Origin: Desulfovibrionales bacterium
GTDB lineage: Bacteria > Desulfobacterota > Desulfovibrionia > Desulfovibrionales > Desulfovibrionaceae
DNA: 40,255 bases
Assembly: GCA_030156255.1 (NCBI GenBank)
Contig: JASGMV010000038.1
Span: 1 to 40,255, forward strand
Direction: 5' to 3'
Each line of letters starts with the position of its first letter. Positions within the stretch are counted from its first letter, which is position 1. This document shows, in pieces, positions 7,183 through 14,565 of the stretch. The notes under the pieces are model-generated. The model was given only the letters and a program-made list of their open reading frames with translations. It was not told the DNA's origin and did not search any database. The position numbers and the translations under genes were made by a program.

Positions 7183-8058
7183 ATGCATGTAGGTTTTCTC
7201 GGTATGGGCCGCATGGGCGCCGGCATGGCGGCGAATCTGTTGGCCGCCGGGCATGAGGTCGTTGTTTACAACCGGACTCCGGCCAAGGCCGAAGCTCTGG
7301 CCGTCAAGGGCGCTACAGTCGCCGCGAACGTCGCCGAGGCCTGCCGGGCCGGCGTGGTTTTCACCATGCTCTCCGACGACGAGGCCGCACGAAGCGTGGT
7401 TTACGGCGAAGGCGGCGTGCTTGCGAGTCTGCCCCAAGGCGGGTTGCACGTTTCGTCGAGCACCATCAGCGTGGAGCTGTCCAGGCGCCTGGCTTCGGAC
7501 CACGCCGCCGCCGGCCAGCGGTACGCCGCGGCGCCCGTGTTCGGAAGGCCCGACGCGGCGGCCGCGGGCAAATTGTTCGTCATCGCCGCTGGCGCCAAAG
7601 ACGCCCTGGACGCGGCGTCCCCGGCCTTCGAGGCCGTGGGACAGCGCACCTTCAGGGTGTCGGAAACTCCGGAGGCGGCCAATTTGATCAAACTCAGCGG
7701 CAACTTTTTGATCATGTCGGTCATCGAGAGTCTGGGAGAAGTCATGGCGTTGGTGGGCAAAGGCGGCGTCGACCGCCGGCAGTACCTGGACATCCTGACC
7801 TCGACCTTGTTCAGCGCCCCGGTCTACAAGACGTACGGCGAACTGATCGTCGAAGAGAAGTTCGAACCGGCCGGCTTCGCCGCGCCCTTGGGGCAAAAGG
7901 ACATCCGGCTCGCTTTGGCCGCGGCCGAGGAGTTGAACGTTCCGTTGCCCGTAGCCAGTCTGATTCGAGACCGCTTCCTGCGGTTGATGGCCCACGGCGG
8001 GCAGTCGCTCGACTGGTCGGCTATCGCTGGATTGTCCCGCAAGGACTCCGGCGAATAG
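7183..8058 (+). CDS. NAD(P)-dependent beta-hydroxyacid dehydrogenase family protein
   Basis: 291 residues, normal for the 3-hydroxyisobutyrate/tartronate semialdehyde dehydrogenase family. The N-terminal Rossmann fold has GxGxxG as GMGRMG (7-12). The C-terminal helical domain begins at about residue 165 with NLIKLSGNF, which supplies the family's catalytic Lys (170) and Asn (174). The usual substrate-binding DAPVSGG is replaced by AAPVFGRPD (117-124 region), as in the glyoxylate-reductase/GLYR-like subgroup, so the substrate is probably not 3-hydroxyisobutyrate. The start is ATG 7183, with AAGGAG seven bases upstream; the longer frame to 6964 is rejected. It probably forms an operon with the aldo/keto reductase 50 bases downstream. 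Confidence 0.85.
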   Translation: MHVGFLGMGRMGAGMAANLLAAGHEVVVYNRTPAKAEALAVKGATVAANVAEACRAGVVFTMLSDDEAARSVVYGEGGVLASLPQGGLHVSSSTISVELSRRLASDHAAAGQRYAAAPVFGRPDAAAAGKLFVIAAGAKDALDAASPAFEAVGQRTFRVSETPEAANLIKLSGNFLIMSVIESLGEVMALVGKGGVDRRQYLDILTSTLFSAPVYKTYGELIVEEKFEPAGFAAPLGQKDIRLALAAAEELNVPLPVASLIRDRFLRLMAHGGQSLDWSAIAGLSRKDSGE

Positions 8059-8108
8059 TTCGGATCAGGAAAAGTTCAACCAGCTGTTTCGAAAAGGAGT
8101 TTTGTTTC

Positions 8109-9104
8109 ATGGAACAGACAACCATAGGATCATCCGGCGTCAAGACGTCCCGTATCGGTCTGGGAACCTGGGCCATCGGCGGCTGGATGTGGGGCGGAAC
8201 CGACGAAGCCCAGTCCATCGCCGCGATTCAGGCCGCCGTGGAGCGCGGCGTCACGCTCATCGATACGGCTCCGGTGTATGGTTTCGGCCGCTCCGAGGAG
8301 ATCGTGGGCAAGGCCTTGGACCAGGCCGGGCTGCGCCGCAAGGTGCAGATCGCCACCAAATGCGGCCTGAACTGGAAAGACGGGCAGGTGTTCCGTGATT
8401 CCCGGCCGGACCGGCTCCGGCGGGAGGTCGAGGAGTCTCTGCGCCGGCTACGCACGGATTACATCGATCTCTATCAGGTCCACTGGCCCGACCTGGAAAC
8501 GCCGTTTGAGGAGACGGCCGAAACCCTGGAGGCGTTGCGCAGGGAAGGCAAGGTCAAGGCCCTCGGCGTCAGCAATTATTCGCCCGCCCAGATGGACGCG
8601 TTCCGGTCCGCGGCGCAGTTGGACTCCGTGCAGCCGCCCTACAATCTGTTCGAGCGGGAGATCGACGCCGACGTGCTGCCCTACGCCAAGAGCAATGGCC
8701 TTTCGGTTCTGTGCTACGGTTCTTTGTGCCGCGGCCTGCTCTCGGGCGGGATGACGGCGGACAGGGTTTTTGAAGGCGACGACCTGCGCCGGTACGACCC
8801 GAAATTCCAGCAACCCCGTTTCGAGCAATACCTGGCGGCCGCGGCCGAACTGGAGGACCTGGCCAAGGACCGGTTCGGCAAATCGCTTTTGGCGCTGGCC
8901 GTGCGCTGGGTGCTGGACCAGGGACCGACCATCGCCCTGTGGGGCGCGCGCCGGCCGGATCAGCTCGATCCGGCGGCCGACGTGGACGGCTGGAGCATCG
9001 ACGAGGCGTCCAAAAAGGACATCGACGCCATCCTGGCGCGCTGCGTCACGGACCCCGTTTCCCCTGCGTTCATGGCGCCGCCCGAAAAACGCCCTGCGCT
9101 CTGA
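8109..9104 (+). CDS. Aldo/keto reductase
   Basis: 331 residues forming the (beta/alpha)8 barrel of the family. The catalytic tetrad is visible as Asp52, Tyr57, Lys84 and His125 (in LIDTAPVYG, ATKCG and YQVHWPD). Cofactor-binding segments LGVSNYSP and GARRPDQL match NADPH-using members of the AKR11/AKR12-like type. AAGGAG lies nine bases upstream of the ATG. It reduces aldehydes or ketones; the true substrate cannot be read from sequence. Together with the upstream dehydrogenase it may handle reactive carbonyl or small hydroxyacid compounds (inference). It ends just before a strong bidirectional terminator. Confidence 0.88.
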   Translation: MEQTTIGSSGVKTSRIGLGTWAIGGWMWGGTDEAQSIAAIQAAVERGVTLIDTAPVYGFGRSEEIVGKALDQAGLRRKVQIATKCGLNWKDGQVFRDSRPDRLRREVEESLRRLRTDYIDLYQVHWPDLETPFEETAETLEALRREGKVKALGVSNYSPAQMDAFRSAAQLDSVQPPYNLFEREIDADVLPYAKSNGLSVLCYGSLCRGLLSGGMTADRVFEGDDLRRYDPKFQQPRFEQYLAAAAELEDLAKDRFGKSLLALAVRWVLDQGPTIALWGARRPDQLDPAADVDGWSIDEASKKDIDAILARCVTDPVSPAFMAPPEKRPAL

Positions 9105-9137
9105 TTCGCTCGCCGGGCCGCTGGGCTTGGAGCGCCG

Positions 9138-9174
9138 AAAAAAAACGGGAAGCCTTTGGGCCTCCCGTTTTTTT
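9138..9174. terminator. Bidirectional intrinsic terminator
   Basis: A8-CGGGA and TCCCG-T7 flank a GC-rich stem (internal A/C mismatch, TTTG loop). The A-run and T-run on either side give a U-tract whichever strand is transcribed. It serves the convergent ends of the aldo/keto reductase gene (plus) and the pnp operon (minus). Confidence 0.85.
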
Positions 9175-9183
9175 AGTCTATCA

Positions 9184-9224
9184 GGCGAATCGCCTTTAGA
9201 GCATATTACGCTTGAAATGCTCTA
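9184..9224 (-). repeat. Two small palindromes at the 3' end of pnp
   Basis: TAGAGCAT (9197-9204) and ATGCTCTA (9217-9224) form a perfect 8-bp inverted repeat with a 12-base loop; the pnp stop codon lies inside its right arm. Next to it is GGCGA-A-TCGCC (9184-9194). With the terminator they make three stacked hairpins after pnp, a likely 3'-end stability structure. Confidence 0.6.
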
Positions 9225-11447
9225 GCGGCGATCCCGCCGTCCGCCGCGGTCTCCGCCGCGGTCACGGCGATCCCGCCGATCTCCGCCGTCCCTGCGGGGC
9301 GCCGGCCGGGCGAAGTCCTTGAGGTCGATCTCTTGTCCCGCCTGCTCCATGAGCCAAGCCTTGCGGGACAGGCGGATGCGGCCGTTCGGCTCCAGCTCGA
9401 TGACCTTCACCGTCACTTCCTGGCCGAGCTGCAGCAGGTCCGTGACATTCTCCACGCGCTCGACGTCGAGCTGGGAGACGTGCAGCATGCCTTCGCAGCC
9501 GGGCAGGATTTCCACCAGCGCGCCCACTTCGAGGATTTTGCGGACCACGCCCACGTAGTTCTTTCCGGGCTGCGGCGTCTGGTCGTAGTAGAGGATCATC
9601 TCCTTGGTGCGCTCCAGCGACGCCATGGTCGGAGCGAAGATGCTGATGCGCCCGGAGTCCTCGATATCCACGTCGGCCTCGGTCTCGGCCGTGATGGCCT
9701 TGATGTTCTTGCCGCCGGGTCCGATGACCGAGCGGATTTTGTCCGGGTTGATGTGGAGCACGGCCATCTGGGGCGCCAGGTCCGAAACCTCGGAGCGGGG
9801 CGCCTCCAGCACCTGCTTCATGTCGGTGAGGATGGACACCCGGGCCTCGCGGGCCTGGGCCAGCGCGCGGCGCAGAACGTCAGCGGGGATGCCGCTGATC
9901 TTGATGTCCATCTGGATGGCCGTGACGCCGCGTTCGGAGCCGGCCACCTTGAAGTCCATGTCGCCCAGGGCGTCCTCGTCGCCGAGGATGTCGGTGAGCA
10001 CCACGTAGTCGTCGTCCACCTTCATCAGGCCCATGGCGATGCCGGCCACGGGTTCGGCGATGGGTACGCCGGCGTCCATCAGAGCCAGACTGCCGCCGCA
10101 GACCGTGGCCATGCTGGACGAGCCGTTGGACTCCATGATCTCGGAGACCACGCGCAGGGTGAAGGGGAACTTTTCGGGATCGGGCAGCACCGGGGTCAGA
10201 GCCCGTTCGGCCAGGGCGCCGTGCCCGATCTCCCGGCGGGAGGGCCCGCGCAGCATGCGGCATTCGCCCACGCAGTAGGGCGGGAAGTTGTAGTGCAGCA
10301 TGAAGCGTTTGGTGGTCTCGCCGATGAGGGTCTCGATGCGCTGTTCGTCGCGGGTGCTGCCCAGGGTGGCGACGGACAGCGAGGCGGTCTCGCCGCGCCG
10401 GAAAAGGGCCGAGCCGTGGGTCTGGGGCAGCAGGCCCACTTCGATGGACAGCGGCCGGACCGTGGTCAGGTCGCGTCCGTCCAGGCGGGTCTTGGTTTCG
10501 TAGACGCGCCGGCGCACGACGGCCTTCTTGATGTCCGCGAAGACTCCGGGGGCGAGGCGGACGCGGTCGGCGTCGTCCGGGAACTTTTCGGCCACGGCGG
10601 CCAGGACTTCGCTTTCGAGCAGGGCCAGATTCTGGCGCCGTTCCATTTTTTCAGGGGTGAAGGCGGCCTCGGCGAGCCTGTCCTTGAGGAAGTCGTTCAT
10701 GAAGGCTTCCAGCTCTTCGTCGTGGGCCGGGGGCGCGACCACGATCTTGGGCTTGCCCGTCTGCTCGCGCAGCTTCTCCTGGGCGTCGATCAGGGGCATG
10801 ACGGCCTCGTGTCCCCACTCCAGCGCCTCGGCGATGCGGTCTTCCGCCATGAAGTTGGCGGCGCCTTCGACCATGACCACGGCGTCGCGGGTGGCCGCGA
10901 AGACCAGGTTCAGGTCCGAGTTCTCGTCAATGCCGGCGTAGGTGGGATAGAGCACGAAGTCGCCGTTGATGACGCCTACGCGGGCGCCCACGATGGGGCC
11001 GTCAAAGGGAATGTCCGAGATGGTCAGCGCGGCCGAGGCGCCGGTGATGGCCAGCACGTCCGGGTTGGTGTTCTTGCCGGCCGAGAGCACCGTGGCCATG
11101 ATTTGGACTTCATCCCGGAATCCTTTGGGAAACATGGGGCGGATGGGCCGGTCGATGAGCCGGGAGACCAGGGTTTCCCGTTCCGAGGGCCGTCCCACTT
11201 CGCGGCGGAAGTAGCTGCCCGGAATGCGGCCGGCCGCGTAGGACATCTCCTGGTAGTTGACGGTGAGGGGGAAGAATCCCCGGTCCTCGGGCAAGGGCTG
11301 GGTCACGGCCGTGACCAGAACGATGGTTCCGCCGGACTGGACCAAGACCGCGCCATTGGCTTGGCGGGCCATGCGGCCTGCTTCGATGGTGATGGAGACG
11401 CCGCCGAGTTGGGTTGTCAGGCTTGTTTTATCGAATGGCGTTAACAT
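9222..11447 (-). CDS. pnp: Polyribonucleotide nucleotidyltransferase (PNPase)
   Basis: 741 residues. Two RNase PH domains (about residues 10-140 and 320-460), with the helical linker between them, are followed by a KH domain (about 550-615, SVIGPGGKNIKAI) and an S1 domain (about 620-690). The phosphorolytic site residues around GDEDALGDMDFKVAG are present. It degrades RNA 3' to 5' and works in the degradosome. The start is ATG 11447 with GAGG five bases upstream; a GTG two codons earlier is less likely. The last 20-25 residues are an Arg/Asp/Gly-rich tail, probably an extra RNA-binding element. It is the last gene of the rimP-nusA-infB operon; a hairpin lies in its leader. Confidence 0.97.
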   Translation of the reverse strand: MLTPFDKTSLTTQLGGVSITIEAGRMARQANGAVLVQSGGTIVLVTAVTQPLPEDRGFFPLTVNYQEMSYAAGRIPGSYFRREVGRPSERETLVSRLIDRPIRPMFPKGFRDEVQIMATVLSAGKNTNPDVLAITGASAALTISDIPFDGPIVGARVGVINGDFVLYPTYAGIDENSDLNLVFAATRDAVVMVEGAANFMAEDRIAEALEWGHEAVMPLIDAQEKLREQTGKPKIVVAPPAHDEELEAFMNDFLKDRLAEAAFTPEKMERRQNLALLESEVLAAVAEKFPDDADRVRLAPGVFADIKKAVVRRRVYETKTRLDGRDLTTVRPLSIEVGLLPQTHGSALFRRGETASLSVATLGSTRDEQRIETLIGETTKRFMLHYNFPPYCVGECRMLRGPSRREIGHGALAERALTPVLPDPEKFPFTLRVVSEIMESNGSSSMATVCGGSLALMDAGVPIAEPVAGIAMGLMKVDDDYVVLTDILGDEDALGDMDFKVAGSERGVTAIQMDIKISGIPADVLRRALAQAREARVSILTDMKQVLEAPRSEVSDLAPQMAVLHINPDKIRSVIGPGGKNIKAITAETEADVDIEDSGRISIFAPTMASLERTKEMILYYDQTPQPGKNYVGVVRKILEVGALVEILPGCEGMLHVSQLDVERVENVTDLLQLGQEVTVKVIELEPNGRIRLSRKAWLMEQAGQEIDLKDFARPAPRRDGGDRRDRRDRGGDRGGRRDRR

Positions 11448-11564
11448 AAGCACCTCAAGGGTTCTGTGTTGCTCCGCGGCTGTGGGAAAGCTGGCCAGGG
11501 GAAGAGTCCATGGGCTTGGGCGCTTGCCCCAGCCAACTTTGTCCCGTGGCGGCCGCGGTGGAAA

Positions 11565-11592
11565 GGCGGCCGGCGGCTATCCGCCGACCGCC
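11565..11592 (-). promoter_or_regulatory. rpsO-pnp intercistronic hairpin
   Basis: A 12-bp stem (11565-11576 with 11581-11592, one G-U pair in RNA, loop of four bases) lies between rpsO and pnp, with a smaller hairpin nearby at about 11518-11530. There is no U-run, so it is not a standard terminator. In E. coli the same gap carries an RNase III-cut hairpin used for PNPase autoregulation; a similar role here is inference. Confidence 0.5.
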
Positions 11593-11632
11593 CCTGTTGT
11601 CGCGTCAATTCCGCATCATGGAAAACGCGGAA

Positions 11633-11902
11633 CTATTTGCGCAGCCCCAGTTTGGCGATCAGGGCGCGGTAACGGGTGATGTCGGTGTTCTTCAAGTAGT
11701 TCAGAAGCTTCCGGCGTTGTCCGACCAGCTTGAGCAGCCCGGCGCGGGAGTGGAAGTCCTTCTTATGCACCTTGAAGTGCTCCGTGAGCTGGTTGATCCG
11801 CTCAGTCAACAAGGCCACCTGCACCTCGGGAGAGCCGGTGTCCCCGTTCTTGAGCTTGTGCTCGTCAATGATCTCAGCCTTTTTCTCGGGGGTGAGAACC
11901 AC
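11633..11902 (-). CDS. rpsO: 30S ribosomal protein S15
   Basis: 89 residues, exactly the usual length, with the S15 signature from [16 protein letters not shown] to [20 protein letters not shown]. It is a primary 16S rRNA binder that organises the platform. It lies just 4 bases after truB and upstream of pnp, the conserved order. Its coding sequence starts with ATG at 11902 after GGAGG in the truB 3' end. Confidence 0.97.
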   Translation of the reverse strand: MVLTPEKKAEIIDEHKLKNGDTGSPEVQVALLTERINQLTEHFKVHKKDFHSRAGLLKLVGQRRKLLNYLKNTDITRYRALIAKLGLRK

Positions 11903-11906
11903 AGCG

Positions 11907-12908
11907 CTATCCTCCTTGATGTTCCGTTGCTTTCGTTGGTTGGAGCGTCGATGCGGCCGGGGAGCGCTTTGCTTCCGGCTGGTCCGGGGCGAACAACCCG
12001 CGCAAGATGGACCACTCGATCCCGCTTGGGCCGGGTTTCGCTTCGGCCAGGGCCAAAGGCGAGCCGGCTTCGTCCGTGAACATGGCCTTGGCGCCCGGTT
12101 CGGGCGCAGAGCCTTGGACTTCGGACGCCTGCAGGCGCACGCCGTTTTTGACCAGCCCGGCCTGGGCCGCCGTCAAGGGCAGCTTGGGCCAGTGGGGCAG
12201 GGCCCTCGGCAGGGGGATGATCCGTTCGGCCGCAGTTTCCGGCGACCGAAGCAGTTCCTCCAGCTCCACGGCCTGGTCCAGACCGAAAGGTTCGCACGCC
12301 TCCCGCCGCAGCTCCGTGAGCACCGCTCCGCAACCCAGTCGCGTCCCCAAGCTGTGGACCAGGGATCGAACGTAGGTTCCGGGGGAGCAGCGCACGCGAA
12401 ACCGGGCGTGCGGCGCATCGATCTCCAATGCCTCTACCTCAAATATCGAAATTTGTCGTATCTTGACTGGCGTTTTTTCGCCAGCCCTGGCCAGGGCGTA
12501 CAGCGGCTTGCCCTGATGCTTGGCCGCGGAAACCGGCGGCGTCTCCTGCTCCGTGAGGGCGGCCCAGTCCAGGATGGCGCGCCGCAGGGCCTCGTTGTCC
12601 ACCCCGTCGGCGCCGGGTTCGGAGGTTATTTTCCCCTGGATGTCGTAGGTGTCCGTGGTCAGGCCGAGCTTGAGCGCGCCCTGGTAGACTTTCGGGCCTT
12701 CGGTCAGATACGGCGCGATCTTGGTGCCCTGGCCCACCAGGGCCAGCAGCACGCCCGTGGCCAGCGGGTCCAGGGTTCCGGCGTGGCCGAGCTTGATCTT
12801 TCCCAGCGTCCGCTTGATGCGGTTCAGGCACTGGGTGGAGGTCGGCCCATGGGGCTTGTCCAGGACGATGACGCCGTCGGGCAGGTCGGTGCGGGCCGTC
12901 TTGGCCAT
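11907..12908 (-). CDS. truB: tRNA pseudouridine-55 synthase TruB
   Basis: 333 residues. The catalytic Asp47 lies in [12 protein letters not shown], and the family segments KPHGPTS (18-24), [18 protein letters not shown] and [10 protein letters not shown] are intact. It makes pseudouridine 55 in the T-loop of tRNAs. The C-terminal 80 residues include a PUA-like region followed by a Pro/Ala-rich tail. Its ATG abuts the stop codon of nrnA with no gap, indicating translational coupling. Confidence 0.96.
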   Translation of the reverse strand: MAKTARTDLPDGVIVLDKPHGPTSTQCLNRIKRTLGKIKLGHAGTLDPLATGVLLALVGQGTKIAPYLTEGPKVYQGALKLGLTTDTYDIQGKITSEPGADGVDNEALRRAILDWAALTEQETPPVSAAKHQGKPLYALARAGEKTPVKIRQISIFEVEALEIDAPHARFRVRCSPGTYVRSLVHSLGTRLGCGAVLTELRREACEPFGLDQAVELEELLRSPETAAERIIPLPRALPHWPKLPLTAAQAGLVKNGVRLQASEVQGSAPEPGAKAMFTDEAGSPLALAEAKPGPSGIEWSILRGLFAPDQPEAKRSPAASTLQPTKATEHQGG

Positions 12909-13877
12909 TCAGATGAACCCCATTTGCTCGCCCACCGTGTGGACAAGCTGTTCCTTGGCCTGTTCGAGGTCCGCCCAAATGGTTCCGCCCGAAGCGTTTT
13001 TGTGCCCGCCTCCGCCGAAGAGGGCCGCAATGTCGCGCACGTTGTCCGCCCCTTGGGAGCGCAGGCTGAATTTGATTTTTTCGGGCTCGTCCTCGCGGAG
13101 GAGCGCGGCGATGCGCACGCCCCGGATGCGGCGCAGGAAGCTGACCAAATCGTCGCTATCCAGGCTGGACGTGCCGGTCTCGCGGTACAATTCCTGCGGA
13201 ATGGCCGCCATGGCGACGCGGCCGCCGAAGTCCAGCCGCAGGTTTTGCATGATCCGGGTCCAGAGGGTGATGCGGTTCAGGGACCATTGGTTGCGTATTT
13301 TGCCGTTGACCTCGCCGAGCTCCAGGCCGTTCTCCACCATTTCGGCGGCCAGGCGCAAGGTGCGGGGCGTGGCGCTGGCGTAGGTGAAAAAGTGGGTGTC
13401 CGTGGCGATGGCCAGATACACGGCTTCGGCCAGATCTCCTTGCAGCGGAGCGCCGAGCTCCCGGGCCAACTGGGAGATCATTTCGCCCACCGCGCTGAAG
13501 GAGCTGTCCACCCAGTTCAGATCGCCGAACGCGGGGTTGCCGATGTGGTGGTCGACGTTGACCACTTGGCAAGCGTCCAGGGCGGGAAGGAGCTCTTCGC
13601 CCACCCGGTCCAGAGCCCCGCAATCCAGGATGAAGCAGACTCTGGGCTTCCAGGATGGCAGCGACGTGTGGACGGGGGCCGGCGGATTGAGCCAGTCGCA
13701 GGCGGCGGTCATGCCGGTGTAATTGTAGAGGTGGAAGCGCTTCGACTGAAATCGGAGGAGATGCCCCAGGGCCACGGTGGAGCCCAGCGCATCGCCGTCC
13801 GGGTTGGCGTGGGCCGCAACCAGAAAATCGTCTTCAGTCCTGATCAGTTCCGCTATCGTGGAAGCCGGGCTGTCCAT
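12909..13877 (-). CDS. nrnA: DHH/DHHA1 phosphoesterase, NrnA-type oligoribonuclease/pAp phosphatase
   Basis: 322 residues. Manganese-binding DHH motifs are AHANPDGDALGS (22-33), the DCG motif, and VDHHIGN that names the family. The DHHA1 substrate-binding domain carries GGGGHKNASGG near the C-terminus. Proteins of this type degrade very short RNAs (nanoRNA) and dephosphorylate 3'-phosphoadenosine 5'-phosphate. The latter matters in a sulfate-metabolising cell only if PAPS is used, which is not shown here. The gene overlaps rbfA by 44 bases and abuts truB, the gene order seen in many bacteria. Exact activity within the bifunctional family is inferred. Confidence 0.88.
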   Translation of the reverse strand: MDSPASTIAELIRTEDDFLVAAHANPDGDALGSTVALGHLLRFQSKRFHLYNYTGMTAACDWLNPPAPVHTSLPSWKPRVCFILDCGALDRVGEELLPALDACQVVNVDHHIGNPAFGDLNWVDSSFSAVGEMISQLARELGAPLQGDLAEAVYLAIATDTHFFTYASATPRTLRLAAEMVENGLELGEVNGKIRNQWSLNRITLWTRIMQNLRLDFGGRVAMAAIPQELYRETGTSSLDSDDLVSFLRRIRGVRIAALLREDEPEKIKFSLRSQGADNVRDIAALFGGGGHKNASGGTIWADLEQAKEQLVHTVGEQMGFI

Positions 13878-14193
13878 AAATCATTTCCTCAAGATAGTCG
13901 TCGAACCGGAAGCGCAGTTCCGGAAGGGCTTTCATTCGGAGTCTGCGGCCCAACGCCGAGCGGAGATATCCCTTGGCCGCCTCCAGCCCCGCCTTTGCTT
14001 CGCTCTGGCGCTGCTGGTCCCCGGACATGGTGTAGAATATCTCCGCGATTTTGAGATCGCTGTTGAGCCGCGCTCCGCTGAGGGTGACCCAGGCCAGCCG
14101 GGGATCCTGGATTTCGTTCTCCAGCACCTCCGCCAGCTCCCGTCGGATTTCCTCGGCCAGACGCACGCAACGCCGTGATTCGCTTCGTTTCAC
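13834..14193 (-). CDS. rbfA: Ribosome-binding factor A
   Basis: 119 residues. The KH-like RbfA fold is recognisable in the run from IRRELAEVLENEIQDPR through VTLSGARLNSDLKIAEIFYT to LRSALGRRLRMKALPELRF. It assists maturation of the 16S rRNA 5' end in 30S assembly, especially in the cold. The start is a GTG at 14193 with AAGGAG six bases upstream. The 3' end overlaps the nrnA start by 44 bases, so the two are probably translationally coupled. Confidence 0.94.
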   Translation of the reverse strand: MKRSESRRCVRLAEEIRRELAEVLENEIQDPRLAWVTLSGARLNSDLKIAEIFYTMSGDQQRQSEAKAGLEAAKGYLRSALGRRLRMKALPELRFRFDDYLEEMIYGQPGFHDSGTDQD

Positions 14194-14218
14194 CTGTCGC
14201 TCCTTGGGCCGTGCGGCG

Positions 14219-14527
14219 TCACCACGGCGCAGCCTCCTCGGTGTCCGAGAAGACTTCCGTGGAGACGTGGACCACCTCCGCGGGCGAGATGGCCTCGATC
14301 ATGGCCTGCACCTTCGACAGTCGGCTGTCCACCTTGCTGGTCTGGTTGGCGACGGTGACGATTCCCAGCACCAACCGTTCCTTGTTGTCCATCGCCTCCA
14401 CCTCCGCGACGGCCACGTTGAATTTGTTGGCCACCTTCTGCTTGAGGCTGGAGCAGACTTTGCGCTTCCCCTTGAGGGAGTCGTTGCCGTGGAGCCGAAA
14501 CTCCACGCGCAGCAATCCGATGATCAT
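14219..14527 (-). CDS. DUF503 (YlxP-like) protein
   Basis: 102 residues, a typical length. The sequence begins MIIGLLRVEFRLHGNDSLKGKR, with the HGNDSLKGKRK segment and the later F-N-V-A-V-A-E strand conserved in DUF503. Members sit between infB and rbfA in many bacteria, as here, which suggests a role in translation or ribosome assembly, but the function is not settled. It is 25 bases from rbfA and 38 from infB. Confidence 0.9.
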   Translation of the reverse strand: MIIGLLRVEFRLHGNDSLKGKRKVCSSLKQKVANKFNVAVAEVEAMDNKERLVLGIVTVANQTSKVDSRLSKVQAMIEAISPAEVVHVSTEVFSDTEEAAPW

Positions 14528-14565
14528 AATCGCGCCCTGCGGGGATAATGTTAACGAGCGGACGC

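Noticed and set aside
6882-7256. Gene in the exporter-dehydrogenase spacer
   Set aside because: The frame overlaps the dehydrogenase start out of frame and has no family features or ribosome-binding site.
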